Source: an uncultured Rhodospirillales bacterium (GTDB lineage Bacteria; Pseudomonadota; Alphaproteobacteria; Acetobacterales; Acetobacteraceae). Taken from it: a stretch of DNA of 7,807 bases. Made by a program: the position numbers and the translations under genes. Each line of letters starts with the position of its first letter. The stretch's first letter is position 1. Below are positions 1 to 4,964 of the stretch, piece by piece. The notes beneath the pieces were generated by a model. The model saw only the letters and a list, made by a program, of their open reading frames with translations. It was not told the DNA's origin and searched no databases. The stretch is from contig CAIYPH010000857.1 in assembly GCA_903928045.1 (NCBI GenBank), positions 1-7,807 on the forward strand, written 5' to 3'.

Positions 1-1
1 C

Positions 2-322
2 GAATTCGGCATCATACGTGTCGTGGCCCGCCCCGAACCATTGGCCGAGATCCACGGGCATGACGACGGCGAGATGGTGCGCATCGCCTGGCACCTCGGC
101 AACCGCCATCTGCCGGTGCAACTCGTCGGCGAACGCATCCGCATCCGCCGCGACCACGTCATCGAGGACATGGTCGAGCAGCTCGGCGGCCATATCGACC
201 ACATCGAGGCCCCCTTCGACCCCGAGGCCGGCGCCTACGCCGGCGGCCACACCCACCTGCACGACGATGACAACCACGGGCACCACCACGGCGATGGCAA
301 GCATCACCACCATGACCACTGA
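2..322 (+). CDS. ureE: Urease accessory protein UreE, C-terminal part (5' end outside window)
   Basis: This is the nickel metallochaperone of urease maturation, a cytoplasmic protein that hands Ni(II) to the UreD/F/G complex. The reading frame is open from the window edge, so the 106 visible residues are only the C-terminal part, and the GTG at 23 is an internal valine rather than a start. The family motif [10 protein letters not shown] is present; its GNRH histidine corresponds to the dimer-interface nickel ligand (His96 in Klebsiella UreE). It is followed by the usual [17 protein letters not shown] stretch. The last 24 residues hold 12 histidines plus Asp and Gly, the metal-storing tail found in many but not all UreE proteins. 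The stop codon lies inside ureF (11-nt overlap), which points to one operon with translational coupling. The identification is firm from motif and neighbours; the N-terminal domain cannot be assessed. Confidence 0.95.
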   Translation, partial: EFGIIRVVARPEPLAEIHGHDDGEMVRIAWHLGNRHLPVQLVGERIRIRRDHVIEDMVEQLGGHIDHIEAPFDPEAGAYAGGHTHLHDDDNHGHHHGDGKHHHHDH

Positions 323-1001
323 TCCCCCCCTCACCTCCATCGCAGCCACCCTGCGGCTGCTGGCCTGGCTCTCCCCCGCCTTCCCCACCGGCGGCTTCGC
401 CTGGTCGCACGGCGTCGAATGGGCGGTCGACAGCGGTGACATCACCGATGGCCCCACCCTACAGGCATGGCTAACGCCGGTGCTGCGCCAGGGCGCGGCG
501 CGGGCGGATGCCATCGTCCTCCGCCACGCCCACCGCGCCGCCGGCGATATCGATGCGCTGGCCGCCATCACCGAGCTTGCGCTTGCCGCTCAATCCTCTC
601 GCGAGCGCCACGCCGAGACCACCGGCCAGGGCAACGCCTTCCGCCTCGCCACCGGCCCCTGGCGGCCTGCGGTGCTGACCGCGCTGGCCGCCCGCGAGCC
701 CAACATCCCCTACCCCGTCGCGGTCGGTGCCATGGCCGGCGCCAATGCCATCGCCGAGGACCTCGCCTGCGCCGCCTACGTGCAGACGCTGGCCGCCAAC
801 CTGATTTCTGCCGCCGTGCGGCTGGTACCCCTGGGCCAATCCACCGGCCTCGCCGTGCTGGCGGCGCTGGAGCCCGCGATCACCGTGGTGGCCGCCGAAA
901 CCCGCGCCGCCACGCTCGACGATCTCGGCGGCGCCTGCTTCCGTTCCGATCTCGCCGCCATGCGGCATGAAACACAGTACACGAGGTTATTCCGCTCATG
1001 A
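312..1001 (+). CDS. ureF: Urease accessory protein UreF
   Basis: UreF is a helical cytoplasmic protein that bridges UreD-bound urease apoprotein and the GTPase UreG during nickel insertion. At 229 residues it has normal family length. The hallmark motif [20 protein letters not shown] is at residues 19-38, [11 protein letters not shown] and [10 protein letters not shown] follow in mid-protein, and the C-terminus ends in [13 protein letters not shown], the conserved tail involved in contact with UreG. I chose the ATG at 312 because the protein then begins a few residues before the conserved [12 protein letters not shown] helix, as in relatives. An ATG at 294 and others further upstream in the same frame would add residues that are only a shifted reading of the ureE His tail. 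No good Shine-Dalgarno sequence precedes 312, so initiation probably depends on ribosomes finishing ureE at 322. The stop codon is shared with the start of ureG in an ATGA overlap. Confidence 0.96.
   Translation: MTTDPPLTSIAATLRLLAWLSPAFPTGGFAWSHGVEWAVDSGDITDGPTLQAWLTPVLRQGAARADAIVLRHAHRAAGDIDALAAITELALAAQSSRERHAETTGQGNAFRLATGPWRPAVLTALAAREPNIPYPVAVGAMAGANAIAEDLACAAYVQTLAANLISAAVRLVPLGQSTGLAVLAALEPAITVVAAETRAATLDDLGGACFRSDLAAMRHETQYTRLFRS
983..986 (+). promoter_or_regulatory. Ribosome binding site of ureG
   Basis: A GAGG core lies 11 nt before the ureG ATG, inside the last codons of ureF. The spacing is slightly long but usable, and together with the ATGA stop/start overlap it supports the start at 998. 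Confidence 0.5.
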
Positions 1002-1615
1002 GCTCACCCAACGGCCCTCTCCGCGTCGGCATCGGCGGCCCCGTCGGCACGGGAAAGACCGCGCTGATGGACGCGCTGTGCAAGCGTCTGCGCATGTCCT
1101 ACAATATCGCCGCCATCACCAATGACATTTACACCAAGGAGGACGCGCAGTTCCTCACCCGCGCCGGCTCCCTGGAGCCGGAGCGCATCCTCGGCATCGA
1201 AACCGGCGGCTGCCCGCACACTGCCATCCGCGAGGACGCATCGATCAACCTGGCGGGGGTGGCCGAACTGAATGCACGCTTCCCTGGCCTGGACGTCATC
1301 CTGATCGAGTCGGGCGGCGATAATCTCGCGGCCAATTTCAGCCCGGAACTCGCAGACCTCACCATCTTCGTCATCGACGTCTCGGCCGGCGACAAGATCC
1401 CGCGCAAGGGCGGCCCGGGGATCACCCGGTCAGACCTGCTGGTGATCAACAAGATCGACCTCGCCCCCTTCGTCGGCGCCAGCCTCGAGGTGATGGACCG
1501 CGATTCGAAGCGGATGCGCGGCGAACGCCCCTACGTGTTCGCCAATGTGCGGGCGGGCGTCGGGGTGGAGGACGTCGCCCGCTACATCGAGCGCCAGGGC
1601 GGTCTCACCGCCTGA
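998..1615 (+). CDS. ureG: Urease accessory protein UreG (SIMIBI-class GTPase)
   Basis: UreG is the nickel-binding GTPase that drives transfer of Ni(II) into the urease active site. Its 205 residues match the family length. Visible landmarks in order: P-loop GPVGTGKT (residues 14-21); the [12 protein letters not shown] switch region (42-53); the invariant nickel-binding Cys-Pro-His at 72-74, within [28 protein letters not shown] (104-114); [11 protein letters not shown] (131-141); and the guanine-specificity motif NKID (151-154). All key residues are intact, so the protein should be functional. It starts at the ATG overlapping the ureF stop and is the last gene of the visible urease operon. 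Its stop codon is only 12 bp from the stop of the convergent gene at 1628-1855, and there is no obvious terminator hairpin between them. Confidence 0.98.
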   Translation: MSSPNGPLRVGIGGPVGTGKTALMDALCKRLRMSYNIAAITNDIYTKEDAQFLTRAGSLEPERILGIETGGCPHTAIREDASINLAGVAELNARFPGLDVILIESGGDNLAANFSPELADLTIFVIDVSAGDKIPRKGGPGITRSDLLVINKIDLAPFVGASLEVMDRDSKRMRGERPYVFANVRAGVGVEDVARYIERQGGLTA

Positions 1616-1630
1616 CGCATCGATGGGTCA
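1613..1630. other. Near-perfect 18-bp palindrome across two convergent stop codons
   Basis: TGACGCATCGATGGGTCA pairs with its own reverse complement at 8 of 9 positions. Its outer trinucleotides are the TGA stop of ureG and the TGA stop (TCA on the + strand) of the convergent small gene, so part of the symmetry is forced by the two stop codons. The CATCGATG core could form only a short, weak RNA hairpin, and no T-run follows on either strand. It is listed as a structural observation, not as a proven terminator or binding site. Confidence 0.35.
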
Positions 1631-1855
1631 GCGCGCCTTCGGGGCCGGCGGGAGATCTTCTTCCAGGATCATCATCTGGAACGCGAAAGACACCTCGCCA
1701 TCCTCGTCATCGCGATGCAGCGTGCCGATGAACTCGTCTCCGACGCGGACTTCCACGGTCGCGCCAGTCTTCTTGGGGGTATCGATGTGGATGCGCTCAT
1801 TGGCGAACAGCTTGCGCAGATAGGTTTGCACGCGGGCGATATCGGTCGGTTTCAC
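1628..1855 (-). CDS. DUF3126-type small protein of unknown function
   Basis: A 75-residue acidic protein that I recognise as the DUF3126 family of Alphaproteobacteria; its function is unknown. It begins MKPTDIARVQTYLRKLF (an amphipathic helix), followed by a predicted beta-rich section with DTPKKTGATVEVRVGDEFIG, LHRDDEDGEVSFAFQMMILE and a Pro/Ala tail. I placed the start at a GTG (1855) because AGGAAG lies 5 nt upstream and because the family normally begins at MKP-x-(D/E)-IARVQ. An ATG at 1933 would add 26 residues with no family resemblance and would run into the end of the upstream gene. No signal peptide or membrane segment is seen, so it is probably cytoplasmic. It lies 64 bp downstream of the CHAT lipoprotein gene on the same strand and could be read through from it or have its own promoter; no convincing -35/-10 pair is visible. 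It ends 12 bp from ureG, tail to tail. Confidence 0.85.
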   Translation of the reverse strand: MKPTDIARVQTYLRKLFANERIHIDTPKKTGATVEVRVGDEFIGTLHRDDEDGEVSFAFQMMILEEDLPPAPKAR

Positions 1856-1860
1856 GCTGG

Positions 1861-1866
1861 CTTCCT
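1861..1866 (-). promoter_or_regulatory. Ribosome binding site deciding a GTG start
   Basis: AGGAAG on the minus strand, 5 nt before the GTG at 1855. It is the clearest Shine-Dalgarno sequence I noticed in the window and is the main reason for preferring the 75-residue form of the DUF3126-type protein. Confidence 0.7.
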
Positions 1867-1919
1867 GTCGGTGGAGTGGGCGTACCCTTAGCAGGCTTGC
1901 CGCAAAAGTCACCCCATGC

Positions 1920-4900
1920 TCAATGCGGCCCAAGCCCGGTCAGCCGCCCCCCACCCTCGCCGATCACCGCGAAAGGTGCCCAGTAGAACGGATGCGCCAC
2001 ATCCGGATTGAGATCGACCCCCGCCCCATCTAGCATCCCAAGTTCGGCCGCGCGCAACGCCTCCGCGATTCCGTAGCTTGGATTGTCCCTGAGTTGGCGG
2101 AGCATGACCGCCACGAGATAGGCCGCCGTCTGGTCGTTCACCGCCCAATGCGTCACCATCAGCGCCCGCGCCCCGGCGTAGAAGAAACTGCGTGCCAGTC
2201 CCGACAGACTCTCCCCGGCCACCACTCCGCCAGGCCCACCCGAATTGCAGGCGGAAAGGATGACGAGATCGGCGTCGAGATTGAGGTTGGCGATCTTGGA
2301 CGCCGACAGCAACGCTCCGATCGCATCGCTCGCGCCGCCGGGAACCGAGGTCACGATCGCTGGCTCGGTCTGGCAGGCGATTTCCGATGGCAGCAGGGCG
2401 TGGGTCGAGAATTGCAGCACCCGGTAATCCCGCAAATCCCGACCCAGCACGCTGGACGCGGTGAAGGCCGCCCCCAGCAACTCCTCGCTGGTCTGCGCGC
2501 CCAGCAGCAACCGCGCCGCCTCCAACTCCCGCTTGGCGAACGGAAGCGTCGACAACTCCGCCAGCGCCTTCGCGCTCGTCCCGCATTCGGCCGCTGGGAA
2601 TGTCCGCTGCGCCTGGTCTAGTGTGATAGGGGTGAACTCGCCAAACCCGAACCAGGGCCGCGCCGCCCGCGACCCGCCAGCGATCCGGCGCAATGAGACG
2701 AAGTTGCCGGGCGAAGGCACATGACTGAGGCTGAACCGCCGCAACAGCCAGGGCGCGGTGCCGAGCCTGTCAGACACTGTCGATGCCGTCAGCAGCAAAT
2801 CGAACGGCAAGGCCAGCAGTGGGCCGACCGGCGCGATTGCTAGCGACGTGATCCCGTCAAGATCGCTCCCGATAGGCCCCAGCGTCGCCGAGTAGATCGC
2901 ATGAGCCGACCCGGTATCGAACGGCCGCAACACCCCGTCCTCCGCCTCGATCGAGGCCCGCACCCGCCCGACCAGCTCGCTCATCCGCACCAGCCCGCCG
3001 TCGGTCCGCGCAACCGTGAGCCGCTCCTTGCGGAGCAGGAAGACCCAGCCTGTGTTGGCGTTCAACGTCATCGCGACGAACGCCTCGCCCGCACGCAACG
3101 CCGACTTCAAGGTCGCCGCCGACACCACCTGCTGTACCAGCTGTCCGTAATTCGGCGCCGCCGCCTGCAACGCCGAATCCGCCTCGGCGAGCGCGGCTTG
3201 TGCATCGCTGATGCGCTGGTCGAGCTCAGTCGCCTCGGCCGACTTGCCGCCGCCGCGCTGCACCAGGTCATCCCGCCGCCGGTAAAGCTCGGCCAGCGCC
3301 GAACCGGCGTCCTGCCGGGCACGCACTGCGTCGGCCACTTGCGGGTTCTTCGCGTTTTCGCCAAGTCGCGCCGTCGCCTGCGCGATCTGCTGGCTGGTGA
3401 TGCCGCCCTGCGCCACCTGGGCGATCATGAACATCTCGGCGTAGAGGCTCTGCCGCTCATCGGCCCGGCGCTCCGCCCGCCCGGCCAGCACATCGAGGCA
3501 GCCCGCGATAAAATCCGGGTCGGTCCCGGTTTTCAGCATGGTCAACGTCTTCATCCCAGCGCGGCATTCCTGCAGCGCCAGATCGACGTCGCCCGCCAGG
3601 GCAAGCTGCCACGCCCGCACCATGCGGGTGTTGGCGACAGGCTTGCTGTCGGGCAGGACGCGGCCGAAGGCGCTGATCGCGCGATCAAGCTCATCGCTGG
3701 CCGCCTCGTGCCGCCCCGCGGCCGCCTCGGTCATCGCGCCGGTCCGGTGCAGTCGCGCCAGCAGCAGCGGTTGAGTCAGGCCGTTGCCGCGGGCGAGATC
3801 ACTGGCGGACTTCAGGCTCTCGGCGCTTTCCTCGATCCGCCCGAGATCGCGCAGGACGAGCCCGCGATAGCGCCGCACCTCGACCAGGCCGAACAACGCG
3901 GACCGCGCGACCGGCTCGGTGACCAGTTCGTGTGACGGCAACAGGTCGGTGACATTCGCCGCCCCCGCCCGCACGAAGCGGGACGTCGGCGGTTGTGGCC
4001 GGGCGGTGAGCACGCTTTGGGGCAGGGAGCGCCGATACTCGGCCTCCGCCCGCGCCAGCAGCCGCAGCGTCTCGTCGAGGTTGCCCCGGTTGCGCGCGCT
4101 GAGAGCACGGTAGTGCGCGAGCCGCGCGACCGCCAAGGGATCCGCGGCGTGGCCAACCAGCTCGCCGGCGCGGGCGAACAGCTGCTCCGCCTCCTGATCG
4201 CGGCCCTGGTTCGATAATTGCAGTGCGAGATAGGTCAGCGGTGTCACCGTGTTCGGATCATCCCGGCCGAGCACCCGCTGCTGCAGGGCGAGCGCGGCGC
4301 GAAAGGCGATCTCGGCCTGGCCGGGATCATCCGAGAGGTTCGCCCGCGTTCCGGCCTCGATCAACTGATCGTACTGCCCGATATCTCCGGCGCCGAAGGC
4401 CGCCAGGGCGAGACGTTCGGCGAACAGCCCTGATGCCGTCGATCGCGGCTGGCCGGAGGAGGGCGGCGATCGGCCGACCCCGATGGCGATCGCCCGCTCG
4501 ATCACCGGCAGGGCGGGCAGCACCCCATCCGCGTACCAGGTCATCCCGCCGATCTCGGCCACCAGCGCAACCTGCGGCCAACCACCGAGGCGGCGGGTGC
4601 ATGCCATCACGAGGGCCGGTACGTCCCCCAGGATCCGGCGCTCATTCGGCTCGCCGCACGCGAAATGGGTATCGAGCGCCGCCCGCCAAGGGCCGCTCTG
4701 CGCCGCCTGGCGCAGCGCGACGCCGGCCGGCCCGGTGCGCAGACGGGCACTTGGCTGCAGCCACGTGCCGCAGACGACATCGATCCCGCTCGCGGGGGTG
4801 CCCGACATGGTGCAGGCCTCGCCGACGCTGTTGTCCCCGATGCTGCTCTGGCCGACCGCCGGGCGGGCGGCGCCGACATAGGACTCCGGCGGAGGTTTGG

Positions 4901-4964
4901 TACAGCCGGCCAGCGCGAGAAGCGCCGCCAGCAGACCCCCGCGCCACGACATGCTAAAGGTCAT
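1920..4964 (-). CDS. TPR-CHAT lipoprotein, putative caspase-like cysteine protease
   Basis: A 1014-residue predicted envelope lipoprotein with a C-terminal CHAT (caspase HetF-associated with TPRs) domain. Layout: signal peptide with lipobox LAGC (Cys21); a 22-200 region with four cysteines (51, 65, 103, 122); TPR-like helical pairs at about 212-312 and 355-500; a coiled coil near 545-600; the CHAT linker APNYGQLVQQ...LRAGEAFVAMTL (603-633); and the peptidase fold to about 1002. His855 (in VLQFSTHALLPSE) and Cys906 (in LVILSACNSGG) form the expected dyad, followed by the family signatures LARSFFYAGARALMVTHW and HPFYWAPFAVIG. The preferred ATG at 4964 overlaps the upstream repeat-protein gene by 11 nt; an ATG at 4952 is an alternative. 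The frame stays open to 5255, but that extension would bury the signal peptide and is a shadow of the upstream gene. With Thr at +2 after the lipid Cys, outer-membrane sorting is plausible. The substrate is unknown; the paired repeat protein is the obvious candidate by inference only. Confidence 0.9.
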   Translation of the reverse strand: MTFSMSWRGGLLAALLALAGCTKPPPESYVGAARPAVGQSSIGDNSVGEACTMSGTPASGIDVVCGTWLQPSARLRTGPAGVALRQAAQSGPWRAALDTHFACGEPNERRILGDVPALVMACTRRLGGWPQVALVAEIGGMTWYADGVLPALPVIERAIAIGVGRSPPSSGQPRSTASGLFAERLALAAFGAGDIGQYDQLIEAGTRANLSDDPGQAEIAFRAALALQQRVLGRDDPNTVTPLTYLALQLSNQGRDQEAEQLFARAGELVGHAADPLAVARLAHYRALSARNRGNLDETLRLLARAEAEYRRSLPQSVLTARPQPPTSRFVRAGAANVTDLLPSHELVTEPVARSALFGLVEVRRYRGLVLRDLGRIEESAESLKSASDLARGNGLTQPLLLARLHRTGAMTEAAAGRHEAASDELDRAISAFGRVLPDSKPVANTRMVRAWQLALAGDVDLALQECRAGMKTLTMLKTGTDPDFIAGCLDVLAGRAERRADERQSLYAEMFMIAQVAQGGITSQQIAQATARLGENAKNPQVADAVRARQDAGSALAELYRRRDDLVQRGGGKSAEATELDQRISDAQAALAEADSALQAAAPNYGQLVQQVVSAATLKSALRAGEAFVAMTLNANTGWVFLLRKERLTVARTDGGLVRMSELVGRVRASIEAEDGVLRPFDTGSAHAIYSATLGPIGSDLDGITSLAIAPVGPLLALPFDLLLTASTVSDRLGTAPWLLRRFSLSHVPSPGNFVSLRRIAGGSRAARPWFGFGEFTPITLDQAQRTFPAAECGTSAKALAELSTLPFAKRELEAARLLLGAQTSEELLGAAFTASSVLGRDLRDYRVLQFSTHALLPSEIACQTEPAIVTSVPGGASDAIGALLSASKIANLNLDADLVILSACNSGGPGGVVAGESLSGLARSFFYAGARALMVTHWAVNDQTAAYLVAVMLRQLRDNPSYGIAEALRAAELGMLDGAGVDLNPDVAHPFYWAPFAVIGEGGGRLTGLGPH
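4902..4964 (-). other. Lipoprotein signal peptide of the CHAT protein
   Basis: Residues 1-21: a short N-region with Arg8, a hydrophobic core GGLLAALLALA and the lipobox Leu-Ala-Gly-Cys, with the Cys codon at 4902-4904. The following TKPPPES is a typical flexible tether. This places a CHAT domain outside the cytoplasm, whereas the best-studied CHAT proteases are cytoplasmic. Confidence 0.85.

Noticed and set aside
2..7. EcoRI site (GAATTC) at the very start, suggesting a cloning junction
   Set aside because: The ureE frame runs through it with plausible UreE residues ([14 protein letters not shown]), so nothing shows that it is artificial.
18..311. N-terminal extension of UreF
   Set aside because: This stretch is the ureE coding sequence read in another frame; the UreF family begins shortly before the [12 protein letters not shown] helix, which fits the ATG at 312.
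1868..1915. Promoter or terminator between the CHAT gene and the DUF3126-type gene
   Set aside because: On the minus strand a GTGACT / TAAGGG pair with 16-bp spacing matches the -35 moderately and the -10 poorly. A GCGG..CCTGC mini-hairpin has only four pairs, one of them a wobble, and no T-run. Neither is convincing.
2901..3935. Long open frame (344 codons) on the + strand inside the CHAT gene
   Set aside because: It is rich in Arg, Pro, His and Gln with no recognisable motif, as expected for the opposite strand of a GC-rich coding sequence. The minus-strand frame has clear TPR and CHAT motifs.
4223..4957. 244-codon open frame on the + strand
   Set aside because: An Arg/Pro/Ala-dominated translation opposite the N-terminal half of the CHAT gene; a GC-rich shadow.
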